From an uncultured Anaerosolibacter sp. (GTDB lineage: Bacteria; Bacillota_A; Clostridia; Peptostreptococcales; Thermotaleaceae), in assembly GCA_937948705.1 (NCBI GenBank), contig CALECF010000090.1:1-15911 (forward strand): a stretch of 15,911 nucleotides of DNA, given 5' to 3'. Below, in pieces: positions 6,932-13,171 of the stretch (its first letter is position 1; every line of letters begins with the position of its first letter). Both the position numbers and the translations under genes were made by a program. The notes under the pieces were generated by a model. That model saw only the letters and a program-made list of their open reading frames with translations. It ran no database searches and was not told the DNA's origin.

Positions 6932-7996
6932 TTATTCATCAACGATCGCCTCAATACAAATATTTAATCTTTTCTGTAGATCAATTTCTTTGAACTGGGA
7001 GATATTATTTCCTTCCACATCTCGGATTATCCTTACGATAGGTCTCGTAGGCATGTACCGATTATTATCTATGATAATAGCGTGTTCTTTTGTATTTAGT
7101 CTTACTAGGGATCCTACAGGATACACCATCAGGTGATTTAGAAACACTTTCACCATATCATAATCATAGTACTGATGGCCCATGGCAATCAGATACTCAA
7201 TGGCCTTATCGGGAGACATCTTCTTTTTATAGACACGATTGGATGTCATCGCATCATAGGTGTCTGCGATAGCAATAATTCTTGCGAATTCAGATATTTC
7301 GTCTCCCTTTTTCTTAAAAGGATATCCACTGCCATCCATACGTTCATGGTGCAACAATGCGCCTACCCTTGACAACCCGCTTATTTCATCATAATTCTTC
7401 AATATATCATATCCAAATTGTGTATGATTCTTCATAATTACAATTTCTTCTCCTATCAGTTTCCCTGGCTTATTTAAAATTTCATTGGGAATTTGCGTTT
7501 TCCCTATATCATGAAGAAGCGCACCAATTCCTAGATCCCTTAGACGAAGTTCATGATATCCTAGGGATTTCCCTATGACGATTGATAATACTGCTACATT
7601 CACCGAGTGGGCGAAAGTGTACTCATCTACACATCTTAAGTCCGATAGATTAATCATGATATCCCGATTCTCCAAGAGTTCATCTACAATCCTATTAATG
7701 ACTACTTGAATACTTTGAAAATCCAAGGCCTTTTTCATTTTTAGATCCTGCATGGCTTGATAAATTGTCTGCTTTGCCATGATCCTTGTCCGCTCATCGA
7801 TGATATCAACAATTTCAATATCTCTTGATATTTCATCATCAATATAGATCTCACCCATATCTAAATTCTGTAATCTTTTTATAAAATGGCTCGTCAAGGT
7901 AACACCTTTTGCAAGCAAGATCTTACCTTCACAAGAATAAATATCTCTACCCAAAATCATACCTGCAATGACATTCTCTATCCGCGCTAATCTCAT
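6932..7996 (-). CDS. HD-GYP domain protein, probable c-di-GMP phosphodiesterase
   Basis: A 354-residue cytoplasmic signalling protein. An N-terminal region of about 110 residues (possibly DUF3391-like) precedes an HD-GYP domain. The domain has H130 in AHSVNVA, the HD pair in LHDIGK (H162, D163), H191, and the signature HHERMDGSGYP at 216-226, followed by IADTYDAMTS. Family members hydrolyse cyclic di-GMP with a di- or tri-iron centre, and all expected metal ligands appear present. The C-terminal 60 residues hold a small extra beta-rich part. I chose ATG at 7996 rather than the first start at 8026 because GGAGGA (8001-8006) stands just before it. No receiver domain, PAS domain or membrane span is visible, so the input signal is unknown. 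It is monocistronic. Confidence 0.9.
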   Translation of the reverse strand: MRLARIENVIAGMILGRDIYSCEGKILLAKGVTLTSHFIKRLQNLDMGEIYIDDEISRDIEIVDIIDERTRIMAKQTIYQAMQDLKMKKALDFQSIQVVINRIVDELLENRDIMINLSDLRCVDEYTFAHSVNVAVLSIVIGKSLGYHELRLRDLGIGALLHDIGKTQIPNEILNKPGKLIGEEIVIMKNHTQFGYDILKNYDEISGLSRVGALLHHERMDGSGYPFKKKGDEISEFARIIAIADTYDAMTSNRVYKKKMSPDKAIEYLIAMGHQYYDYDMVKVFLNHLMVYPVGSLVRLNTKEHAIIIDNNRYMPTRPIVRIIRDVEGNNISQFKEIDLQKRLNICIEAIVDE

Positions 7997-8073
7997 ATTT
8001 TCCTCCAATAGGTGTGATAAAAGCAAAAAACAATTTATCTCTTAGAATACGATAAAAAAGTAGCTTTTCCTGC

Positions 8074-8114
8074 ATGAGATGCTAAATTCCGATAAAATGC
8101 GGCTAAAGTCTCAT
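8074..8114. repeat. Imperfect dyad upstream of the HD-GYP gene
   Basis: ATGAGA (8074-8079) and TCTCAT (8109-8114) form the ends of a 41-base dyad whose centre has a weaker CCG/CGG pairing (8089-8091 with 8100-8102). It lies between the nadE terminator and the HD-GYP start, where that gene's promoter or leader must be. It could be an operator or a leader hairpin; support is limited to the symmetry. Confidence 0.3.
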
Positions 8115-8121
8115 TTTATAT

Positions 8122-8145
8122 AAAAAAACACCCAGTCCGGGTGTT
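8122..8145 (-). terminator. Rho-independent terminator of nadE
   Basis: AACACCC (8127-8133) pairs with GGGTGTT (8139-8145) across a 5-base loop. On the minus strand the stem runs into a seven-base T tract. It begins 9 bases past the nadE stop codon. Confidence 0.92.
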
Positions 8146-8154
8146 CCCATTTTA

Positions 8155-8910
8155 TTAGAATAAAGGTGGCTTATCTGGCATTCTTCGCTTGTGCTCAGAG
8201 CGTTGGTGTAATTTTTCAATAATGAGTCGATCCTGCTCTGGAACCGTCTTCCCTGCTAGAACATCATCTACCATAGCATACGTTGTTCCCATTTCCGATT
8301 CATCTGTTTGCCCTTCCCACAAACCAGCTGATGGAGGTCGATCAATAACACTCTGGGGCACACCCAAATGCTTAGCCCACTCATAAACCTCTTTTTTCTT
8401 AAGGTTTGCAATTGGAATAATGTCCACGCCTCCGTCTCCATATTTGGTAAAATACCCAGTATGTATCTCTGCTGCATTATCCGTACCTGCAACAATATAG
8501 TTTAGCGAATTGGCGACGCAATATATCGTACTCATTCGCAACCTAGCTCTAAGATTCGCATCGCTTAATCTTAAATCTGTCTGCTGGTCAATCAGTCTTT
8601 TCTTTCGCATCTCTTCAACAACATTTCCCAGTAGTAGGTCATGGCTGTCACTGAGTTCAACCTCCATATGCTGGATTCCACAAGCTTCAACAACCTTCAA
8701 AGCATCATCTCGATCCGCTGGATTACTTTTGCAAGGTAAGATAATACCTAAAGAAGTATTAGGAAAAGCTTTTTTAATCAAAAATGCTACTAGGGCTGAG
8801 TCGATTCCCCCGGAAATGCCTACCACAATCCCCCTTGTATGGGAATCTTGTACTTTTTCTCTTAGCCATTGTACCGTTAGGTTAATTCTTTCTTCGATTG
8901 TTCTGTTCAT
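8155..8910 (-). CDS. nadE: NH3-dependent NAD+ synthetase
   Basis: Catalyses the last step of NAD+ synthesis, amidating deamido-NAD+ with ammonia and ATP. The 251 residues match the short ammonia-dependent form, with no glutaminase domain. The PP-loop SGGIDSA lies at 33-39. The binding motif GTDNAAEIHTGYFTKYGDGG follows mid-protein, then DIIPIANLKKKEVYEWAKHLG. RPPSAGLWEGQTDE closes the substrate site, and the family's basic C-terminal end (KRRMPDKP) is present. ATG at 8910 is preceded by GGGAGGAAGGGAG. The gene has its own promoter and terminator, so it appears monocistronic between cysK and the HD-GYP gene. Confidence 0.95.
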   Translation of the reverse strand: MNRTIEERINLTVQWLREKVQDSHTRGIVVGISGGIDSALVAFLIKKAFPNTSLGIILPCKSNPADRDDALKVVEACGIQHMEVELSDSHDLLLGNVVEEMRKKRLIDQQTDLRLSDANLRARLRMSTIYCVANSLNYIVAGTDNAAEIHTGYFTKYGDGGVDIIPIANLKKKEVYEWAKHLGVPQSVIDRPPSAGLWEGQTDESEMGTTYAMVDDVLAGKTVPEQDRLIIEKLHQRSEHKRRMPDKPPLF

Positions 8911-8969
8911 TCCGTAACTCCCTTCCTCCCTACATCGGTATTCTAATCATGTACCCTTTTCTTTTCATC

Positions 8970-8997
8970 ATTATAACACAAAAATAAATTTGTATAA
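8970..8997 (-). promoter_or_regulatory. Candidate nadE promoter
   Basis: On the minus strand a perfect TATAAT (8970-8975) lies 16 bases after TTATAC (8992-8997), a 3/6 match to the -35 consensus. This places transcription start about 50 bases before the nadE ATG. Confidence 0.5.
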
Positions 8998-9003
8998 CCC
9001 TGT

Positions 9004-9045
9004 AAATGCATAAAAACATAGCCACGGCTATGTTTTTATGCATTT
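9004..9045 (-). terminator. Long perfect hairpin at the 3' end of cysK
   Basis: A perfect inverted repeat of 19-20 bp (9004-9022 with 9027-9045) abuts the cysK stop codon and shares two bases with it. It contains an A5/T5 run in the arms. Only a short T run follows on the minus strand, so it may act as a terminator, an mRNA 3'-end stabiliser, or both. Confidence 0.75.
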
Positions 9046-9967
9046 ATTCAAAATTAAAGAGCGGTGTGCTTAGATACCTTTCTCCGTAACTAGGAATCAC
9101 TACCACGATCTTTTTATCTTTTCCTAACTCTTTAGCTTTTTTCAAGGCGCCCCAGACAGCAGCCCCTGAAGATATTCCTACAAGAATTCCTTCCTCTTTT
9201 GCCATTCTTCTTGCCATCTCCATGGCGTCCTCATTCTCTACCAGTATAATTTCATCGATGACCTTCGTATTTAATATCTTAGGCACAAACCCAGCACCAA
9301 TACCTTGTATCTTGTGGGGACCAGGTTGCCCACCTGATAATACAGGCGAATCCTTTGGCTCTATGGCAACAATTTTTACATTTTCTACTTTATCTTTTAA
9401 AATCTCACCTACACCTGTAATTGTACCACCTGTACCAACACCCGCAATAAACATATCAAATTGTCCATCCATTTGTTCGATGATTTCTAGGGCCGTGGTA
9501 TTTCTATGAACCTCTGGGTTCGATTCATTCTCAAACTGTTGAGGCATAAAATAAGATGGATTTTCCTTTGCAATTTCAGTTGCCTTTTCGATAGCGCCTT
9601 TCATTCCTTTGGCCCCATCTGTTAGAATAAGATCTGCGCCAAATGCTTTTAAAAGCTTTCGCCTTTCAATACTCATGGTTTCAGGCATCACCAAAATACA
9701 CTTATAACCCTTCGCAGCAGCCACCATAGCTAAACCAATCCCAGTATTTCCACTGGTTGGTTCCACAATAATAGAGCCCTCTTTTAAAAAGCCTGCTTTC
9801 TCAGCATTTTCAATCATGCTCAGTGCAATTCTATCCTTTACACTGCTCCCTGGGTTGAAAAACTCTAATTTTACATATACTTGGGCATCATCTTTGCCTA
9901 CTAATTTATTTAACTTTACCATAGGAGTACTGCCAATCAATTCTGTAATACTATTTACAACTTTCAT
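9044..9967 (-). CDS. cysK: Cysteine synthase (O-acetylserine sulfhydrylase)
   Basis: A PLP enzyme that makes cysteine from O-acetylserine and sulfide. The 307 residues are typical of CysK. The PLP lysine is K44 in NPGSSVKDR, the substrate loop is EPTSGNTG (69-76), the phosphate-binding loop is GTGGT (178-182), and [12 protein letters not shown] (216-227) and GISSGA (264-269) are present. The chain ends with ERYLSTPLF plus three residues. I chose ATG at 9967, preceded by GGAGGG five bases upstream, over an in-frame ATG at 9985. A strong promoter gives a short 5' leader of about 40 bases, too short for a T-box or SAM riboswitch, so control is probably by a DNA-binding regulator. It is divergent from a TauE/SafE pair, which fits a sulfur theme. 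Confidence 0.94.
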   Translation of the reverse strand: MKVVNSITELIGSTPMVKLNKLVGKDDAQVYVKLEFFNPGSSVKDRIALSMIENAEKAGFLKEGSIIVEPTSGNTGIGLAMVAAAKGYKCILVMPETMSIERRKLLKAFGADLILTDGAKGMKGAIEKATEIAKENPSYFMPQQFENESNPEVHRNTTALEIIEQMDGQFDMFIAGVGTGGTITGVGEILKDKVENVKIVAIEPKDSPVLSGGQPGPHKIQGIGAGFVPKILNTKVIDEIILVENEDAMEMARRMAKEEGILVGISSGAAVWGALKKAKELGKDKKIVVVIPSYGERYLSTPLFNFE

Positions 9968-10012
9968 GATATCCCTCCAATTCATACTATTCGCATCGGA
10001 TTTATTGGTTTT

Positions 10013-10041
10013 ATTTTACTATATTTATCCTTTAAAGTCAA
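10013..10041 (-). promoter_or_regulatory. Strong sigma-A-type promoter of cysK
   Basis: On the minus strand TTGACT (10036-10041) and TAAAAT (10013-10018) are separated by exactly 17 bases. Transcription would start near 10006. Confidence 0.75.
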
Positions 10042-10043
10042 TA

Positions 10044-10068
10044 GACTCATAAAATATTTTATAAAGTC
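10044..10068. promoter_or_regulatory. Near-perfect dyad between cysK and TauE genes, candidate operator
   Basis: A perfect 14-bp palindrome, ATAAAATATTTTAT (10049-10062), is flanked by GACT (10044-10047) and its complement AGTC (10065-10068) with one and two spacer bases. It begins 2 bases beyond the cysK -35 box, a typical place for a repressor or activator site. AT-rich palindromes also arise by chance, but the outer GACT/AGTC pairing makes that less likely. Confidence 0.45.
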
Positions 10069-10148
10069 CACACTATATATATGTCAGCATCTCATGGAAT
10101 TATTATACGAATTCTAAAGGGTGAATATGTGACTTTATAGGTGATGAA

Positions 10149-10511
10149 ATGAAAAAAAGTATCTTTTCCATAAAACTCATATTATTAGGCTTTATCACAG
10201 GGTTGGTCAATGGCTTATTTGGTTCAGGGGGTGGTACAGTGATTGTACCAGGCATGTTTTTCATTTTAGGCGTAGAAGAACACAAGGCCCATGCTACTGC
10301 GATTTCTATTATCCTCCCCCTTACGATCGTTAGCATGTTTGTTTATTTTCGTCATGGAATCATTGCCTGGGACGTAACCTATAAGGTGGCTTTAGGAGGT
10401 ATTATAGGCGGATATATTGGCGCAAAACTTCTTAATAGAATTCCAAGCCATCTACTGCGAAAAGGGTTTGCGATTTTTATGATACTTGCTTCATTAAGGA
10501 TGGTGATTTGA
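10149..10511 (+). CDS. Half-size TauE/SafE permease, N-terminal-type half
   Basis: A 120-residue integral membrane protein with about four hydrophobic segments. The first segment carries the family repeat signature GLVNGLFGSGGGTVIVP (18-34), and GGIIGGYIGAKL lies near 82-93. Full-length TauE/SafE (DUF81) proteins are about 240-270 residues, formed by two such repeats; here each repeat is its own gene. Family members are proposed to export sulfite, sulfoacetate or related anions. ATG at 10149 follows AGGTGA at good spacing. The stop TGA overlaps the ATG of the next gene, so the two are co-translated and probably form a heteromeric permease. Divergence from cysK supports a sulfur role, but the substrate is not known. 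Confidence 0.85.
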   Translation: MKKSIFSIKLILLGFITGLVNGLFGSGGGTVIVPGMFFILGVEEHKAHATAISIILPLTIVSMFVYFRHGIIAWDVTYKVALGGIIGGYIGAKLLNRIPSHLLRKGFAIFMILASLRMVI

Positions 10512-10873
10512 TGTATCTCATCCTTATAGGTCTATTTTCAGGAATTATTGGAGGAATGGGTATCGGAGGAGGCACAATTCTAATCCCAGCACTGATTATG
10601 TTTACAACCCTTTCACAGCAACAAGCCCAGAGTGTCAATCTTCTATCCTTTGTACCCGTTGCCATTGTAGCCCTGATCACTCATTTTCGTAATAAAAGCA
10701 TCGAGATCCAGTTTTGCTTTCCCCTTATTATCATGGGAATCACAGGGGCTTTAGCTGGTTCATACTTGGCGGTGAATCTTCCTTCAAATTTATTAAGAAA
10801 GCTCTTTGGAATCTTTCTTTTTTTAATGGGATTATATGAATTCTTCTGGAAAGATAAAAGTCGTACAAAATAG
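10511..10873 (+). CDS. Half-size TauE/SafE permease, C-terminal-type half
   Basis: A 120-residue membrane protein with about four hydrophobic segments. It repeats the family signature near its N-terminus, GIIGGMGIGGGTILIP (10-25), and the SNLLRK motif near 95 that also appears as SHLLRK in its partner, showing the two genes are related repeats. I chose ATG at 10511, which overlaps the previous stop (TGATG), over the TTG three bases earlier; AAGGA and GGTGA lie just upstream inside the previous gene. The gene ends within the loop of a hairpin shared with the convergent CoA-binding protein gene. Its C-terminus is basic and probably cytoplasmic. Confidence 0.83.
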   Translation: MYLILIGLFSGIIGGMGIGGGTILIPALIMFTTLSQQQAQSVNLLSFVPVAIVALITHFRNKSIEIQFCFPLIIMGITGALAGSYLAVNLPSNLLRKLFGIFLFLMGLYEFFWKDKSRTK

Positions 10874-10886
10874 TACGACTTTTATC
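10853..10886. terminator. Bidirectional terminator hairpin containing both stop codons
   Basis: A perfect 14-bp stem (10853-10866 with 10873-10886) and a 6-base loop span the 3' ends of two convergent genes. The TAG of the permease starts in the loop (10871-10873), and the TAA of the CoA-binding gene lies in the right arm (10882-10884). Each arm supplies an A4/T4 run, but neither side has a separate long T tract. Confidence 0.75.
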
Positions 10887-11271
10887 CTAGGGCAACCAAT
10901 ACACAATGATGATATACCACTTGAATGCCATTGTCTTCCGCTAAAGAAATGGCTTCATCATCAAAGGAACCAGGCTGAAACCATAAATATTTGATATCTG
11001 CTTCAGCAATATTTGGTATGAATTTCTTACTCACTTGAGGTGAGACTACCATATCCACACAATCAGGCTTTACAGGTAGTTCTTCGATACGGTGATAACA
11101 GCGATCACCTTCAACCTCATCATAATTAGGGTTGACCGCATACACTTCGTACCCCCTGCTTTTGAGCTTTTTATAAATTTTGTTTCCAAACTTTTCTTGA
11201 TTTGGTGTAGCACCGATTACTGCCCAAACCTTTTTATGTAGCATTTCCAACTTTAATTGCTCCATATTCAT
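10882..11271 (-). CDS. CoA-binding domain protein (CoA_binding_2, YccU type)
   Basis: A 129-residue single-domain Rossmann protein of the CoA_binding_2 family, related to the CoA-binding part of succinyl-CoA synthetase. The nucleotide loop is VIGATPNQEKFGN (18-30), YAVNPN follows beta-strand 2 (44-49), and WFQPGSFDDEA (97-107) and HHCVLV (121-126) form the rest of the site. Cytoplasmic; its cellular role is unknown in the family. I chose ATG at 11271 because GGAGGT lies 7 bases upstream; the preceding TTG would be too close. It is monocistronic and converges on the TauE/SafE pair with only 8 bases between the stops. Confidence 0.88.
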   Translation of the reverse strand: MNMEQLKLEMLHKKVWAVIGATPNQEKFGNKIYKKLKSRGYEVYAVNPNYDEVEGDRCYHRIEELPVKPDCVDMVVSPQVSKKFIPNIAEADIKYLWFQPGSFDDEAISLAEDNGIQVVYHHCVLVALG

Positions 11272-11346
11272 CAAGAGTACCTCCCTCCCGTTGTTCTATG
11301 ATCATATATACCCTATGACATAGATTTTATTCTCGCCCAGATGAAA

Positions 11347-11997
11347 CTATTTACATATTAAAACGCCATTGTCCTCATTTAAGTACAAGGTCTCTACAAC
11401 TTCAACGATTGCTTTTGCACTTGTCATGTCAATGATTTGTTTTATGATTTGATCGACCTCATCTTTTCTTACATAGACAAGCATATTTACCGCTTCATCG
11501 AAAAGAGTATCTTTGATCGTATAATTTCCATTCAACATCACATTTTGTACCTTTCCTAACAGGGAATAGTCCATGCGTATCCTAATCACATGATACAGTA
11601 CCTTTTCAATCACCCTTGCCTCATGCAATGCCAACTTTGCCGTGGAGGTGTATGCTCGCACCAATCCCCCAGTACCTAGCTTTATCCCGCCAAAGTACCG
11701 TGTAACCACAACAACAGTATTCTTAATTTCTTCTTTTTTCAACATCTCCAATATGGGAGCACCGGCTGTTCCTACAGGCTCTCCATCTTCACTATACCGT
11801 TGAATTTCATTTTTTTCGCCATATATGTAGACAGGTACATTGTGGGTAGCATGCTTATGCTGCGTTCGAATCATTTCTATGAAAGCTATGGCTTCTTCTT
11901 CATCTTGTATCGGCTTGACATATCCGATAAATCTAGACTTCTCAACGATATGCTCGAACTCTCCATAATCAAGGATTGTCTTATATTTCTTCAGCAT
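11347..11997 (-). CDS. yigZ: YigZ/YvyE family protein (IMPACT, UPF0029)
   Basis: A 216-residue protein of the universally spread YigZ/IMPACT family. The N-terminal UPF0029 domain shows KSRFIGYVKPI (20-30), the signature DGEPVGTAGAPIL (71-83) and RYFGGIKLGTGGLVRAY (100-116). A C-terminal DUF1949 (ferredoxin-like) domain covers about 140-200. Eukaryotic IMPACT regulates Gcn2; the bacterial role is not settled, though RNA or translation-factor binding has been proposed. ATG at 11997 is preceded by GAGGGG six bases upstream. The gene follows the NUDIX gene on the same strand with a hairpin between them; a TATAAT at 12053-12058, overlapping the NUDIX stop, could give it its own promoter. Confidence 0.92.
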   Translation of the reverse strand: MLKKYKTILDYGEFEHIVEKSRFIGYVKPIQDEEEAIAFIEMIRTQHKHATHNVPVYIYGEKNEIQRYSEDGEPVGTAGAPILEMLKKEEIKNTVVVVTRYFGGIKLGTGGLVRAYTSTAKLALHEARVIEKVLYHVIRIRMDYSLLGKVQNVMLNGNYTIKDTLFDEAVNMLVYVRKDEVDQIIKQIIDMTSAKAIVEVVETLYLNEDNGVLICK

Positions 11998-12020
11998 GGG
12001 CTTCCCCTCTCCCTAAAATG

Positions 12021-12050
12021 ATAAGAGAGTAGTAAACACTACTCTCTTAT
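12021..12050 (-). terminator. Hairpin between NUDIX and yigZ genes
   Basis: A perfect 13-bp stem (12021-12033 with 12038-12050) with an AAAC loop lies 3 bases past the NUDIX stop. On the minus strand it is followed by CATTTTAGGG, a short T run. It could end the NUDIX transcript, or form the leader of yigZ if the TATAAT at 12053-12058 is used. Confidence 0.65.
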
Positions 12051-12053
12051 ATA

Positions 12054-12485
12054 TTATACCACTAATTCATTTCTTACTAAGTTTTTATATTTTCTATAGG
12101 AGAGACTCACTAATGATTTATCTTGACTGTAGGTAATTTTTTCAATAGCTTCATCAATTGAGTAAAAAACAGCTTCTTTAAAACCTAATGCTTCATTCAC
12201 TTTACAAAAGTCGCTGGCTGCATTCATTAAGTACCAAGTAATTTCATTACAAACAGGTCTCTGTCTCGTAATAGAATAAAATTCGTAACAAGTTTCTCCA
12301 ATTGGCGAGATAATTCCTGCATCAATACCCGTTTCTTCTTTCACACGGTTTAATGCAGTATCTCTTGAGAGATTCCCATTACGAATCACACCCTTCGGTA
12401 ATACCCATTCACCTTTTTCATTTTTCAAAAGCAACACCTTATCTTCGAAGAACACCACTCCACCTGCACAATTTCTGACGAGCAT
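12054..12485 (-). CDS. NUDIX-fold protein with degenerate Nudix box
   Basis: A 143-residue NUDIX-fold protein. The Nudix region begins WVLPKG (27-32), and the box G32-x5-N38-x7-N46-R47-V48-K49-E50-E51-T52-G53-I54 departs from the consensus Gx5Ex7REUxEExGU. The first Glu is Asn and the RE pair is Asn-Arg, but the two metal-binding glutamates E50/E51 and G53 are kept. Canonical members hydrolyse nucleoside diphosphates linked to another group; this one may have reduced or altered catalysis, or be a binding protein. ATG at 12485 is preceded by GGAGGGAGGA. A good promoter lies upstream. It is followed by yigZ, and divergent from the DUF3189-like gene. Confidence 0.85.
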   Translation of the reverse strand: MLVRNCAGGVVFFEDKVLLLKNEKGEWVLPKGVIRNGNLSRDTALNRVKEETGIDAGIISPIGETCYEFYSITRQRPVCNEITWYLMNAASDFCKVNEALGFKEAVFYSIDEAIEKITYSQDKSLVSLSYRKYKNLVRNELVV

Positions 12486-12517
12486 AGGCTAATTCCTCCC
12501 TCCGATTTATTACTACT

Positions 12518-12546
12518 ATCATATAATAAATAGCAGCCATTCGCAA
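12518..12546 (-). promoter_or_regulatory. Candidate promoter of the NUDIX gene
   Basis: On the minus strand TTGCGA (12541-12546) and TATGAT (12518-12523) are separated by 17 bases, placing the transcript start about 25 bases before the ATG. Confidence 0.6.
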
Positions 12547-12635
12547 GACTATTCTGAATTTTTAGCATATTGAACTGTTTCTTCAATTTATCATAGACTC
12601 AAATTCATCGTCCTGTTATTCATATTATTCCATTT

Positions 12636-12664
12636 TTTACAAAGTTCATACAATCTCATATATA
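12636..12664 (+). promoter_or_regulatory. Candidate promoter of the DUF3189-like gene
   Basis: TTTACA (12636-12641) and TATATA (12659-12664) are separated by 17 bases, about 45 bases before the ribosome binding site. The rest of the 230-base divergent region (12486-12715) is AT-rich and shows no other clear element. Confidence 0.5.
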
Positions 12665-12702
12665 ATTATTTTTTTACACATAATAGTATTATAGAAAAGA
12701 TT

Positions 12703-12710
12703 AGGAGGTG
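12703..12710 (+). promoter_or_regulatory. Ribosome binding site that points to a CTG start
   Basis: A near-perfect AGGAGGTG lies 5-7 bases before CTG at 12716. No ATG, GTG or TTG stands in frame within reach: the first standard in-frame start is TTG at 12785, 74 bases away. Confidence 0.8.
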
Positions 12711-12715
12711 TTTTT

Positions 12716-13171
12716 CTGCATATTATTTATCATTGTGTAGGTGGATCCCACTCTTCTCCTACTGCAGCTGCCATCCATTTAGGATTGTTACCTATGGAAT
12801 ATATCCCGAGCAAGCATGACTTTTTAGGTATATCTTTTTATGACACCTTAGAGAAATGTGATCGGGGAAAAATTATTCTAAGGGGCATCGATGAAAGAAA
12901 TCATAGAATCTACACCTTGAGTCGGCAGTTTTCACCACACCTTGTAATCCCTGCTATACAGGATATGTGGAAGGTTCTTGAACAAAAAGACGAAGAGCTC
13001 ATGATTGTCAATACCCTGCCCGCTGTCAATACCCTCATGAAAATTGGAGGTTTTTCATCTAGAAGGCTAAAATGGGTAAGCTTTGGCCGTCCTATTGTTA
13101 TCAAAGGTACACAATCCACCTATATGAACATTGTCAAAATTGTTCAGCAAACAAAAGAAAAAATAAGTTAA
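12716..13171 (+). CDS. DUF3189-like protein, probable CTG start
   Basis: A 151-residue protein of unknown function resembling the clostridial DUF3189 family. Its N-terminus reads HIIYHCVGGSHSSPTAAA (2-19), the part most conserved in that family as I remember it. This stretch is coded upstream of any ATG, GTG or TTG but lies directly behind AGGAGGTG, so CTG at 12716 is the likely start. Starting at TTG 12785 would lose the family's key N-terminal motif. The HC-GG-HSS motif recalls a phosphate- or metal-binding loop, but no activity can be assigned. No signal peptide or membrane span. Its stop codon overlaps the stop of the convergent HEAT-repeat gene within TTAA. Confidence 0.75.
   Translation: MHIIYHCVGGSHSSPTAAAIHLGLLPMEYIPSKHDFLGISFYDTLEKCDRGKIILRGIDERNHRIYTLSRQFSPHLVIPAIQDMWKVLEQKDEELMIVNTLPAVNTLMKIGGFSSRRLKWVSFGRPIVIKGTQSTYMNIVKIVQQTKEKIS

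Noticed and set aside
8027..8126. c-di-GMP riboswitch before the HD-GYP gene
   Set aside because: The conserved GEMM-type core and pairing elements are not present on the minus strand.
8510..8917. 135-codon open frame on the plus strand opposite nadE
   Set aside because: Antisense to conserved nadE motifs, no family features and Ser-rich composition. It is a shadow frame.
9968..10005. Riboswitch or T-box leader for cysK
   Set aside because: The predicted transcript leader is only about 40 bases, too short for either, and no T-box sequence is visible.
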